In this document: positions 1 to 11,250 of the stretch, in pieces
How the letters are laid out: each line of letters starts with the position of its first letter
How positions within the stretch are numbered: position 1 is the stretch's first letter
NCBI GenBank assembly: GCA_036346255.1
Contig: CM070636.1
Location: forward strand, 30,325,539 to 30,389,538
DNA length: 64,000 nucleotides
Reading direction: 5' to 3'
Origin: Ampelocalamus luodianensis
Lineage: Eukaryota; Streptophyta; Magnoliopsida; Poales; Poaceae
The notes under the pieces: model-generated
Seen by the model: the letters and a program-made list of their open reading frames with translations, nothing else
Told to the model about the DNA's origin: nothing
The model's database searches: none
Position numbers and translations under genes: made by a program

Positions 1-22
1 GCACCTTCTTCTCCTCTTGAAG
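1..22 (+). repeat. GY-6 LTR fragment left of GY-1, with target duplication
   Basis: This short stub is the part of the GY-6 LTR left of the GY-1 insertion. Its last five bases (TGAAG, 18-22) recur at 11251-11255 just past GY-1, which is the 5-bp target-site duplication expected for a Ty3/gypsy integrase. Nothing else can be read from it. Confidence 0.75.
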
Positions 23-3022
23 TGTCGGGACCCCGGGTATGCAACCCCAGGACCCTCTGTGCATTCCGAACTAGTCCCAGATCAGTAGCTAGCTCACACA
101 GTTACAACATCGGTGTAATCACAACCATACAACAAAATGACGATGAAGTGGACAAATTAATATTAATAGGTAGCAAAAGGGACCTTATGGTCAAGTCTTA
201 CAGAGTGCGCCATGCAGGGCTTAGCAACAAAAGACAACTGGCAGCGGAAACATAATATCTCGTGGTGGCCACACGACATGCCCACAGGCAATCGAGTGGA
301 GGACGCGACCTAGTTCGCAAAGTCCTCAGGATACTCCTCATCATAGAACTCTGAGTTTCCAGGTTCTTCTGTGGGGATTTAACACACAGGGCGCAAGCCG
401 TGAGTACTTTGAATGTACTCAGCAAGTCATAGGGAAATGTATGCAATTATTATTCATGCGAGGCTAGACAAGGATAGCTTTATGGCTATTTTGCGGAAAG
501 CAATATTGACAGTAAATACCATAAGTAGATTGAAAGCGGAAGTTAAAAGATTAGTACATAAGTAATTCAGTTCTTTGAAACAACTAGAGATCAACCCAAC
601 CTTTCCACCCAAACCATCAATTCCACCATTTTAAAGAAAACATCTACCCCTTGCGTGAAATCACCGGGCATGTCCATAACCGGGGACACGGCTATTCGAA
701 TAGTTTTTATACACTCTGCAGAGGTTGTACAGCTTTACCCACAAGAGATAATTGACTTATAATGTCCGTTTCACACACTGCCGAGGGTGTGCGACTAAGT
801 CATTATAACGAGGCCTTTACAAAGTTCTGTTTTGACTCAGTTCTGCTCGCTAAGGATTCACTTCAAACGGGTCTATCCCTCGCCAGATTCATGCCCCCTC
901 TTGCGCCGCTTCTCAACCCAAACAGAGCCAAATCAAAACATTGCTAATTAGTTGGCCAAGTCCACACCATCCTGGACATGTGGTTGCACGGTATGGCCCA
1001 GATAAATGGTTCAAGGTTAAGTCCTTAGTTGGCTGCTCAAGCGAGACTTATCCACGTCCCGATGTGTGTTACGGCACCCACACTCACCACCATCCACTCG
1101 CCCGAGCATAAAACATTTTCGGTTCAAACCGGCCAAAGACCACCCTAGTCTTGGCACAACATCTTTTAACAAAGGTGGCCGCGCCACGATTCCATAATTC
1201 CTTTAGTCATGTTTAATCATACGAGCATGTGATCATGAGTCCCGACGTACAACTATAGCATGGCTAAGCATAATACGATACCCGTGTTGGTAATTTATCA
1301 ATGTCCAACTAATATAAACCCTCCTAAGGTGTCCAAGGGTTCATGTCATTCAAGGGTACATGTCGTTTGCAATTTATCAAGGAGATATACATCAATTAGG
1401 CAATTATCTACTACCGAACCAATTTAATATATAAAAATAGCAATGCATGTATAAATAAAACAATATAGTTTTATAAAGATGGGTTTAATATGATCAAAGG
1501 TCTATGACTTGCCTTCGTTGAAGAGTTGAGGTGCTTCGGTCGTCGGATCCGAGAAATCTTCCGAAAAGCCAGTTTCTACACGTGCGAAAAGAACAAAATA
1601 AATAAAACAACTCCAAATAAATTCCAAATAAATGCCAAACTAGTACTAACAGCAATAGGGGGATTTTAGATGAATTTAGAAAATTGAATCACTCGAATCG
1701 GAGTTCGAACGAAGAAGTTATGGCCTTCCGAAGTTTGGAAAACACATAAAATGAAGAAAATTGGATTTTCCTCATTTTCTGATTTAATTTTACAAAGGAA
1801 ATTAGGATTATTGCGCTAGCTGACGTCAGCTAGGGGTTTTAATTTTCTGGCCAAATTATTTTCCAACGGAAAATTCCAAAAAATCCACGCCAGCTGCCAC
1901 GTGGCTACCACGTGGCCAAAACAGCTGACGGGGCGCCTCGGTGGCGCTCACGCGGGCGCCACGCGGCGCCACGTCCGGACCGGCAGCGCGCTCGGCCCGA
2001 TGGCTCGCCGGCGTTTGGCTGCGGGGCGGTCGGCGGCCGGCGGCGAGAGCACCTACGGGAAGAGGAGAGCGCGGCGATTCTGGTGCGCGCGGTCCCGAGG
2101 ACGCGGCGTCACCGGAAGGCTGTCGGCGACGAGGAGGAAGCGGCGGTCGTAGGCGGTGGCGACGTTCTGGTGTCCTCCAGGAGGAGTGGGTCCGTGCACG
2201 GGAATGGCGGTGTCCTTGCGAAGCCGGAGGCGGGGTCGACGGCGCCGGAGGAGCTCTGGCAGTGGCGCAATCGTCGGCGGCGAGCTTCACGGCCGGCGGC
2301 AAAGAAACGAGAAAAGGGGGCGAAGGAGGGCGAGAGAGGAGGAGAGAGATGGGGGAAACGGGAGAGGAGGGGGAGGCGGTCCCGGGGCTCCCTTTTAACG
2401 AGCTCGGGGAGGCCCGGAGGAGGAGGAAGGGGAGGAGGCTGTCGGGCGGCCATGGCGGTGGTGCGCGGCTTTGTCCGCGGAGAAAATGGGGGAAAAGAGG
2501 AAGCACGGGCGCGGCAGAGGCGCAAAAGAGCGGCGCTAGGTCGGCGACGGGGCAAGCGCTAGGCCCAGGCGAGGGAGGAGGAGATTCGGCCCACGAGCCA
2601 AAAGAGATTTTTAAAAGATTTCCGATTAAAGAAATCCCGAAAAGCAAAAAGACTTTTTCAGAAAATAGCTACAGCAGTCCAAAAATTCTAGAAAAATTCA
2701 CAGAAGATCCTTGAATTATATGGAACTTAATAAAATTACTTTTAGCTATACTTTAGTTTTTAATTTTGCAATCAAAATAAATTTTGGCTTTAAACAAAAG
2801 GAAAAGCCAAATTAAAATCAGAAAATGCAATAAAGCTCACAATCCAAATAAAATCCAAGAAGCTCCAATAAACTACCTTTTTATTTTAATTGAAGTTGGA
2901 TTATTTCAATTTAAAGGGTTTTTGATTTCTAAATTTCAAATTTAAGCTTTTGCAACTTAAACCAAATGCTTGCTTTTAAAACTTTTTGAAAATTCAAACA
3001 CTCGCAAATTAGGGATGTTACA
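23..3022 (-). repeat. 3' LTR of GY-1 (family A)
   Basis: A 3.0-kb LTR reading on the minus strand from TGTAACATCC (right end) to GGGGTCCCGACA (left end). Most of its length aligns by eye to 8114-11250 and to solo-A. It is shorter than its partner because about 230 bases present at 10570-10805 are missing at about 2570; short GAGGAGGA repeats border the gap. Its GC-rich middle (about 1880-2600) is the promoter/leader part and gives long chance frames on both strands. The palindrome CTATTCGAATAG is at 692-703. Confidence 0.93.
310..1575 (-). CDS. putative spliced acidic ORF inside the GY-1 3' LTR (exons 2 and 3)
   Basis: I recognise no family. What is visible, on the minus strand: an acceptor-like TGTAG, an exon of 63 nt (1513-1575), a GC-type donor (GAAG|GCAAGT), an intron of 1144 nt, an acceptor CCCCACAG, and a terminal exon (310-368) ending in TAG. 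Joining G|AA keeps one open frame. The exon-2 peptide is rich in D, E, T and P; the exon-3 peptide starts EEPGNSEFYDEE and ends EDFAN. The same architecture and phase recur in every gypsy LTR family in this window, which is the main evidence for function. Exon 1 is uncertain; a donor candidate is at 2056 (CCC|GTAGGTG). Transcription has not been shown. It could instead be a conserved leader intron with chance coding. Confidence 0.42.
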
Positions 3023-3040
3023 AACCTACACCCCTTAAAG
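3023..3040 (-). other. polypurine tract of GY-1
   Basis: Directly inside the left LTR, the minus strand reads AAGGGGTGTAGGTT up to the LTR edge. This is the expected plus-strand primer position for a minus-oriented element. Confidence 0.8.
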
Positions 3041-6000
3041 GGAATCTCGACCCCGAGATTCAGGCTGACTAGAGAATAGGTGTGGGAACTCGGCTTTCAG
3101 GTCCTCTTCACGCTCCCAGGTGGCTTCTTCTTCATGTGGTTGCTCCACTGAACTTTGCAAAAACGGAGGATCTTGCTTCGAGTTTGACGCTCGGACACTT
3201 CTAAAATTTTGATGGGTTGCTCCTTGTAGGTGAGATCTTCTTGCGGGTCAACGGCTTCTAGCGGCATCCGCTCTTCTGGCACACGCAGACACTTCTTCAA
3301 CTAAGACACATGGAAGACGTCATGCACATCTGACAGCTGAGATGGGAGCTCCAATTGGTAAGCAACTTCTCCTCTTCTAGCGAGGATTGGGAAAGGTCCA
3401 ATGTATCTTGGCGCAAGCTTCCCGCTTACTCTGAAATGGCGCATTCCTTTGAGAGGTGAGACCTTCAGATACACATGATCTCCGAGTGCAAAAGCTAAAT
3501 CCCGACGACGGTTGTCAGCATAGCTCTTTTGCCTAGTCTGAGCTGTTCTCAGCTTCTCTCTGATTGCCCGAACTTGATCTTTGGCTTCCTTCAGGATATC
3601 AGGTCCAAGTACTTGTCCCTCTCCTGTTTCAGTCCAATACAAGGATGTTCTGCACTTTCTCCCGTAAAGGGCTTCAAACGGGGACATTTGTAGACTGGAT
3701 TGATGACTGTTGTTGTAGGAAAACTCTGCATAAGGCAGCATCTAATCCCAACTGGTTTGGTTCTCTAGAGCGCAGGCTCTTAACATATCTTCTAGTATTT
3801 GATTCACTCTTTGTCGCATCCATCCATCGAGGATGGTAGGTGTCTTGAAATTCAAATTAGTGCCCAAAACACTGTGCAGCTTCTGCCAAAATCTTGAGGT
3901 GAATTGGGATCCTCTGTCCGACACAATCTTCTTTGGCACTCCATGCTGGCATACTACCTTTGCCATATACAATTCTGCAAGTCTGTCTCCTGAGTAGGTG
4001 GTCTTAACTGGGATAAAGTGGGCAACTTTTGTCAGGCGATCTATAATTACCCAAATAGAATCATACCCAGCTCTTGTTCTTAGCAGACCGGTGATGAAGT
4101 CCATGCCAATTTCTTCCCATTTCCATTTAGGGATTTGCAAGGGTTGTAGGAGTCCAGCTGGTCTCTGGTGCTCCGCTTTAACTCTCTGGCAAACATCACA
4201 CTGTGCTATGTATTCAGCTATTTCCCGCTTCATACTAGGTCACCAATATATTTCCTTAAGATCTTGATACATTTTAGCACTTCCAGGGTGAATGGAATAC
4301 AAGGTTTCATGAGCTTCCTTGAGTATCAACTGCTTGAGCTCTTTTTGGTCTGGTACACAGATACGCTTATCGAACCAAATAGTTCCTTTTTCATCTTCTG
4401 AAAACCTTAGCGATTTACCCTTCTTCATGTTACTCTTGATCTCTTTGATATCTGCATCTTCGATCTGGGCTTCCCTGATATGACTCTATAGAGTTGGTTG
4501 CACTTCCAATGCAGCCAGATAACCTTCTTCAACTAATTCCAGCTTGAGTTTCTGGAACTCTTCATACAGTGCTGGCTGACTTTCCTTGTTCATCAGCATA
4601 TTGCAATAGACCTTTCTACTTAAAGCATCTGCTACAACATTAGCCTTGCCGGGGTGGTAATGGATTCCAACGTTGTAATCTTTGATCAACTCTAACCATC
4701 TTCTTTGCCTCATATTGAGATCAGCTTGGGTGAAAATGTACTTCAAGCTCTTGTGGTCAGTGTAGACTTCACAGTGATTACCGATGAGGTAATGACGCCA
4801 TATCTTCAAAGCATGCACTACTGCGGCCAATTCTAGGTCATGGGTGGGGTAATTTACTTCATGAGGCCTCAACTGTCATGAAGCATATGCTACTACCTTC
4901 CTTTCTTGCATCAGGACACAACCGAGACCTTGTCGTGATGCATCACAGAAAATCCCAAAATCCTTTCGGACATCTGGCAAAACCAACACTGGAGCGGTGG
5001 TTAAGCGCTTCTTCAACTCTTGAAAACTCTGCTCACATTCTGGCGTCCAAGCGAACTTCTTTTCCTTCTTCAACAACTGAGTGAGGGGTCTCGCTATCTT
5101 GGAGAAACCTTCTATAAATCGGCGATAATATCCTGCCATACCAAGGAAACTTCTGATCTGAGGTACTGACTTGGGTGACTCCCAATTGAGCACATCCTTG
5201 ACTTTACTGGGGTTAACGGCGACTCCTTCTGCAGACATGACATGTCCCAGAAAAGTAACTTCCTTCATCCAAAACTCACACTTGCTGAATTTGGCATAGA
5301 GTTGATGATCTCTAAGCCTAGTCAGAATCAAGCGAAGGTGCTCTTCATGCTCTTCTTCACTCTTGGAATATACTAGAATGTCGTCAATGAAGACAATGAC
5401 GAACTTATCCAAATACTCCATGAATACTTTATTCATGAAGTTCATAAAGTAAGTAGGGGCATTGGTCAATCCAAAAGACATGACCGTGAACTCATACAGT
5501 CCATAACGGGTTGAGAAAGCTGTCTTGGGTATATCCTCTTGACGAATCTTAACCTGATGGTATCCTGACCTTAAATCTATCTTGGAGAACACTCCGGCTC
5601 CTTTCAACTGGTCAAACAAATCATCAATCCTGGGTAGAGGGTACTTATTCTTGATGGTGACTTCATTGAATGAGTGATAATCCACACACATCCTTTGGGT
5701 ACCATCTTTCTTTGCAACAAAGATAATTGGGGCTCCCCAAGGCGAAGAATTTGGTCAAACAAATCCTTTTCCTTGCATCTCTTCGATTTGCTTTTTCAGC
5801 TTGACCAAATCATCAACAGGCAGGCGGTAGGGTCTCTTGGAGATTGGTGCGGTTCCTGGAACTATGTTGATGACAAACTCTAGGTCCTGCCCCAAGCGGC
5901 ATTCCGTAACTCATCGGAAAGACATCCGAAATTCTCGACTCACTGTACTTCTTCCAAGGATAGGGTCTTGACACTGCAGACTAAAGCTCCATCATGCTTC

Positions 6001-7601
6001 TTCATGGGGGCTTCAAATTTTACTTTAGTCCCGGCTGAACTAACCAAGGCGATACTTCTACCACCACAATCCAAAACTGCTTGGTGCTTAGCAAGCCAAT
6101 CCATACCCAAAATCACATCTAGGGATTTGGTGTCAAGGATTATCAGGTTGGCTAGGAATTCTACCACTTCTATGATCATCTTAACTTGTGGGAAACCCTG
6201 GTTCGCACTTAACTTCGAACCGGGGGATTGAACCAACAAGGCAGTCTTAAGGTTTGAAACCTTCAACTGATGCTTTACAGCAAAAATCCGCGAAACAAAC
6301 GAATGCGAAGCTCCAGAATCAAACAGAACAGTAGTAGGTACTGAATTTACTAGGAACTTACCCAGCACGATGTGTGGGGCTGTCTGGGCTTCCTCCACTG
6401 TGATGTGGTTCACATGGCCTTTTCCATAAGACTGAGGGGTCTTAGCTGGTGCAGTTGGAGTCTGAGGTGCTCCACGTCCGGCTCCAGGCATGGGGGTTCT
6501 GGTTGGAGTAGCTCCTAAGTTGAATCTGACGGGCGAAGGACCTTGCCTCTACGGGTAGTTATTGGCGTAGTGCCCCAGTTGCTGGTAGTTGAAACAACTG
6601 ACTCTGGTGATAGGATTGGGGTTTCTTGGAGGCTGGTTGTTGAGGTTGTTGTTGGGCCTACGAAATCCTGGTGCAGTCGGGCGAGGTGCTGTTGCTGGAG
6701 TCTTGAATATGACTGGAGGAGCAAAACAGGTAGGATGTTGCACATTTGTCCTGGCTCTCTGTGAATGGCCTTGATGCGCACCATGCTGCATCATCTTCCT
6801 CTTATGAGACTCTGCCAGCTCACGGCGAGACTCTTCTATGAGCATAGCCTTGTTCACCAGATGCTGGAAATCTGCATAGTCATTGCCGATGACTTGAACC
6901 TTCAAGCTAGGGTTGAGTCCACGCTTGAAACGCTTCTGACGTGCATCATCCGTGGCGACGTCCTCTTGAGCATATCGCGAGAGTTGAGTGAATTTATTGA
7001 GGTATTCACTCACGGACATGTTCCCTTGCTTGAGCTCGCGAAACTCATTCTTCTTCATTTCCACCTTTCCATCAGGGATGTGGGAATGGCGGAAGGCTTC
7101 AGAAAACTTAGCCCAACCAATGTTCTAGTGGTTCTCATGGGCGGCACAATAGTTCTCCCACCATTCTATGGCGGTACCTTCAAGTTGGTGTGCAGCATAA
7201 AGGACTTTCTCACGATCATCACACCGAGTGATGGCAAGCTTCTTTTCAGTTGAGCGCAGCCAGTCATGTGCATCCAATGGCTCAAAGGAGCTAGAGAATG
7301 TAGGTGGATGAGTTCTCATGAATTCTGCCAGCCTTGATTGAGGGAAAGCTGGTGATGGTGGCGGTGTTGCGGCAGTGGCTTGACTATTCTAGTTCATCAT
7401 TGAGAGAAGGGCAGCAGTAGTCTGGCTCTGTTGGGTCATCATCTGGTTCATATTCTGCATCAATGAGCTCATCAGCTGAGTCTGGGCTGCCATGAACTGA
7501 CCCAGGCCTTGATCTGCCATGGTTGCTGGAGGAGGTGGTGGTGGCGGGGTGTTGAGATCCACTGGGTCAACTTGGCTAGCATTGTTGCGGGTCTGAACCA
7601 T
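3035..7601 (-). pseudogene. GY-1 gag-pol polyprotein with chromodomain, broken
   Basis: The capsid, protease, reverse transcriptase/RNase H and integrase polyprotein. Start chosen at the Met of MVQTRNNAS (7601), after a leader. In order: gag (about 6515-7601) with a CCHC knuckle at 6556-6597 whose second and third Cys are Tyr; protease LFDSGASHSF (about 6300-6335); reverse transcriptase (about 4980-5780) with FIDD near 5385; RNase H (about 4490-4980) with TDHKSLKYIF; integrase HHCC and the first two catalytic Asp (about 3650-4400); and a chromodomain with VQWSNH (about 3100-3190). Nonsense codons lie at 7389, 7125, 6549, 4486, 3742 and 3301 (TAG where CAG is expected), 5940, 5755 and 4876 (TGA for CGA), and 4240 (TGA for TGG). 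Frameshifts lie near 5900, in the integrase Glu region (about 3810-3845) and in the chromodomain (about 3142). Not functional. Confidence 0.9.
3042..3061 (-). other. PPT-adjacent hairpin of GY-1
   Basis: Perfect 8-bp inverted repeat GAATCTCG / CGAGATTC with a 4-base loop, about 20 bases inside the LTR edge. The same hairpin lies beside the polypurine tract in all five elements whose 3' end is visible. In GY-1 it also falls within the extreme C-terminal codons (ESRGRDSL). Confidence 0.7.
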
Positions 7602-8113
7602 CTGCATAGAACTTCCCAAGTTTAATAGATGAGAGGAAGAAAGCACGATAGATAAGAGGGAAAAGCACAAAATACGAGGGAGAACAAAGGGGAAAGATAG
7701 AGCAACCTAATTGGGGATGTTCGGTTAAACCCAAGGACAGGTAGCCGGAATCTACCAAGAAGCAACAAAACTAGAGCCTAACGGCCCTACTAAACGATAC
7801 TACAGCTAGGAGGGTAGCCCTAATAGAACACTTCTAAGCTAACTTATTTGGGATGGTCGACCAAAACAAGGCTCGATTCTATAGAGATTACGGAGATAAG
7901 GAAGATCAATTTGGATTTGAAAACCAAGTCTCAGAATAGGGAAGAGGTAGGAACCTAAGAATGAGATGAGAGAAGAATGGAATTAGGTAAGAGAAGAATA
8001 ACTATTCAAGTTAATTGTTGGTTTGATTTCGAAAATAGATTTTGAAATTATGGCTAAACGACCATGCTAACTATGGTTACGTCCAACAGTCGATATGGCT
8101 CTGATACCACCTC
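7602..8113 (-). other. GY-1 untranslated leader between LTR and gag
   Basis: About 510 bases between the primer site and the gag start. No convincing gene is seen; it holds only short chance frames. Its first bases after the LTR carry the primer site. Confidence 0.7.
8097..8109 (-). other. GY-1 primer binding site, initiator Met tRNA type
   Basis: The minus strand reads TGGTATCAGAGCC, complementary to the 3' end of plant initiator Met tRNA, four bases from the LTR edge. It fixes the element's orientation. Confidence 0.93.
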
Positions 8114-11100
8114 TGTCGGGACCCCAGGTATGCAACCCCAAGACCCTCTGTGCATTCCGAACTAGTCCTAGATCAGTAGCTAGCTTACACAGTTACAACA
8201 TTGGTGTAATCACAACCATACAACAAAATGACGATGAAGCGGACAAATTAATATTAATAGGTAGCAAAGGGACCTTATGGTCAAGTCTTACAGAGTGCGC
8301 CACGCAGGGCTTAGCAACAAAAGACAACCGCAGCGAAACATAATATCTGTGGTGGCCACGACATGCCCACAGTGCAATCGAGTGGAGGACGCGACCTAGT
8401 TCGCAAAGTCTTGAGGATACTCCTCATCATAGAACTCGAGTTTCGGGTTCTTACGTGGGGATTTAACACAGTATGGAAGCGTGAGTACTTTGAATGTACT
8501 CAGCAAGTCATAGGGAAATGTATGCAATTATTATTCATGCGAGGCTAGACAAGGATAGCTTTATGGCTATTTTGCGGAAAGCAATATTGACAGTAAATAC
8601 CATAAGTAGATTGAAAGCACAAGTTAAAAGATTAGTACATAAGTAATTCAGTTCTTTGAAACAACTAGAGATCAACCCAACCTTTCCACCCAAACCATCA
8701 ATTCCACCATTTTAAAGAAAACATATACCCCTTGCGTGAAATCACCGGGCATATCCATAACCGAGGACACGGCTATTTGAATAGTTTTTATACACTCTGC
8801 AGAGGTTGTACAGCTTTACCCACAAGAGATAATTGACTTATAATGTCCGTCTGACACACTGCCGAGGGTTTGCGACTAAGTCATTATAATGAGGCCTTTA
8901 CAAAGCTCTGTTTTGACTCGGTTCTGCCCGCCAGATTCATGCCCCCTCTTGCGCCGCTTCTCAACCCAAACAGAGCCAAATCAAAACATTGCTAATTAGT
9001 TGGCCAAGTCCACCCCATCCTGGACATGTGGTTGCACGGTATGACCCAGATCAATGGTTCAAGGTTATGTCCTTAGTTGGTTGCTCAGGCGAGACTTATC
9101 CACGTTCCGATGTGCGTTACGGCACCCACACTCACCACCATCCACTCGCCCGAGCATAAAACATTTTCGGTTCAAACCGGCCAAAGACCACCCTAGTCTT
9201 GGCACATCTTTTAACAAAGGTGGCCGTGCCACGATTCCATAATTCCTTTAGTCATGTTTAATCATACGAGCATGTGATCATGAGTCCCGACGTACAACTA
9301 TAGCATGGCTAAGCATAATACGATAACCGTGTTGGTAATTTATCAATGTCCAACTAATATAAACCCTCCTAAGGTGTCCAAGGGTTCATGTCATTCAAGG
9401 GTACATGTCGTTTGCAATTTATCAAGGAGGTATACATCAATTAGGCAATTATCTACTCCCGAACCAATTTAATATATAAAAATAGCAATGCATGTATAAA
9501 TAAAACAATATAGTTTTATAAAGATGGGTTCAATATGATCAAAGGTCTATAACTTGCCTTCGTTGAAGAGTTGAGGTGCTTCGGTCGCCGAATCCGAGAA
9601 ATCTTCCGAAAAGCCGGTTTCCACACGTGCGAAAAGAACAAAATAAATAAAACAACTCCAAATAAATTCCAAATAAATGCCAAACTATTACTAACAGCAA
9701 GAGGGGGAGTTTAGATGAATTTAGAAATTTGAATCACTTGAATCGGAGTTCGAACGAAGAAGTTATGGCCTTCCGATGTTTGGAAAACACATAAAATGAA
9801 GAAAATTGGATTTTCCTCATTTTCTTATTTAATTTTCCAAAGAAAATTTGGATTATTGCGCCAGCTGACGTCAACGAGGGGTTTTAATTTTTCGGCCAAA
9901 TTATTTTCCAACAGAAAATTCTGAAAAATCCACGCCAGCTGCCATGTGGCTACCACGTCGCCAAAACAGCCGACGGGGCGCCTCGGTGGCGCTGACGCGG
10001 GTGCCACGCGGGCTGCCACGTCGAACACGAGCGGCGGCGCGCTCGGCCCGATGGCTCGTCGGCGTTTGGCTGCACGGTGGCCGGCGGCGAGAGCACCTAC
10101 GGGAAGAGGAGAGCGTGGTGATGCTGGTGCGCGCGGTCCCGAGGACGGCGTCCATCGGAAGGCTGCCGGCGGCGAGGAAGCGGCGGTCGTAGGCGGCGGC
10201 GACGTTCCGGTGGCCTCCGGGAGGAGTGGGTGCGTGCACGGGAATGGCGGCGTCCTTGCGAAGCCGGAGGCGGGGTCGACGGCGCCGGAGGAGCTTTGGT
10301 GGCGGCGCAATCGGTGGTGGCGAGCTTCACAGCCAGTGGCAAAGAAACGAGAAAAGGGGGCGAAGGAGGGCGAGAGAGGAGGGGGAGGCGGTCCCGGGGC
10401 TCCATTTTAACGAGCTCGGGGAGGCCCGGAGGAGGAGGAAGGGGAGGAGGCTGTCGGGCGGCCATGGCGGCGGCGCGCGGCTTTGTCCGCGAAGAAAAGG
10501 AGGGAAAAGAGGAAGCATGGGCGCGGCGGAGGAGGAAAAGAGCGGCGCTAGGTCGGCGACGGGGTAGGCGCTAGGCCCAGGCGAGGGAGGAGGCGGGTTG
10601 GCGGCTCACGGCGCGGCGTCTTGCGCACGGCGACGAGGAAGAAGAGGGGGTCCGGGAGGGCGACGAAGGGAAGCTGTCCGATTCGACGGACGGTGGGAGG
10701 CGGAGGAAGGGTGTGGCAGAGGTTGAGCCGTCCGATTGCGATCGGACGGTCGGGGAGGGGAGAGGCGCGGGCGTGCGCCCGCGGAGCGGTCCGGCGCGAG
10801 GCGGGCCGAGGAGGAGATTCGACCCACGAGCGGAAAGGGATTTTTAAAAGATTTCTGATTAAAGAAATCCCAAAAAGCAAAAAGACTTTTTAGAAAATAG
10901 CTACACAGATCAAAAATTCTAGGAAAATTCACGAAGATCCTTGAATTATATGGAACTTAATAAAATACTTTTAGCTATACTTTAGTTTTTAATTTTGCAA
11001 AAAATAAATTTTGGCTTTAAACAAAAGGAAAAGCCAAATTAAAATCCGAAAATGCAATAAAAGCTCAAAATCCAAATAAAATCCAAGAAGCTCCAATAAA

Positions 11101-11250
11101 CTACCTTTTTATTTTAATTGAAGTTGGATTATTTCAATTTAAAGGGTTTTTGATTTCTAAATTTCAAATTTAAGCTTTTGCAACTTAAACCAAATGCTTG
11201 CTTTTAAAACTTTTTGAAAATTCAAAAACTCGCAAATTAGGGATGTTACA
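8114..11250 (-). repeat. 5' LTR of GY-1 (family A)
   Basis: A 3.1-kb LTR partner of 23-3022. In the first 160 bases from the left edge I count six differences between the two copies, all transitions, most readable as C-to-T or G-to-A in this copy. It keeps the roughly 230-base block (about 10570-10805) that the other copy lost. That block resembles solo-A sequence, so this copy has the ancestral state. The palindrome here is CTATTTGAATAG at 8773-8784. Confidence 0.93.
8396..10239 (-). pseudogene. degraded copy of the LTR spliced ORF (GY-1 5' LTR)
   Basis: Exon 2 is at 9558-9620 (63 nt, phase 1 at both ends, GC donor retained), but its acceptor reads GTGG instead of GTAG. The exon-3 acceptor, CACAG in other copies, here reads CACGTAAG, and the TAG stop is at 8396-8398. 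A possible exon 1 is the open minus frame 10101-10239, which ends in phase 1 at TCCC|GTAGGTG, as exon 2 requires, but it lacks a clear ATG (GTG at its head). The damaged splice sites make this copy a likely pseudogene. Confidence 0.35.

Larger units (their letters stand above)
23..11250 (-). mobile_element. GY-1: complete Ty3/gypsy chromovirus retrotransposon (Tekay/Del-like), decayed
   Basis: A full-length minus-strand element: two LTRs (23-3022 and 8114-11250) bounded by TG...CA, a primer site next to the right LTR, a polypurine tract next to the left LTR, and gag-pol between them. TGAAG flanks both ends (18-22, 11251-11255), so the boundaries are firm. The domain order gag, protease, reverse transcriptase, RNase H, integrase, chromodomain is that of plant chromoviruses. 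Very long LTRs starting TGTAACATCC suggest the Tekay/Del group. The coding region has ten nonsense codons and several frameshifts, so the copy is not autonomous. Its host is the LTR of GY-6. The two LTRs differ by scattered transitions, so this is not a fresh insertion. Confidence 0.95.

Noticed and set aside
1856..2647. 263-codon minus frame rich in Pro, Arg, Ser and Ala in the GY-1 LTR, with equally long frames on the other strand
   Set aside because: GC-rich, low-complexity sequence gives long open frames on both strands and several registers. The composition is not protein-like and the frame is not kept in the other family A copies. At most a short part may be exon 1.
3100..3200. Programmed frameshift for the chromodomain
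   Set aside because: The three frameshifted elements break at different bases and by different amounts, and GY-5 is in frame. There is no shared slippery site.
8097..8109. tRNA genes at the TGGTATCAGAGCC sites
   Set aside because: Only the 12-13 base primer complement is present; no cloverleaf follows.
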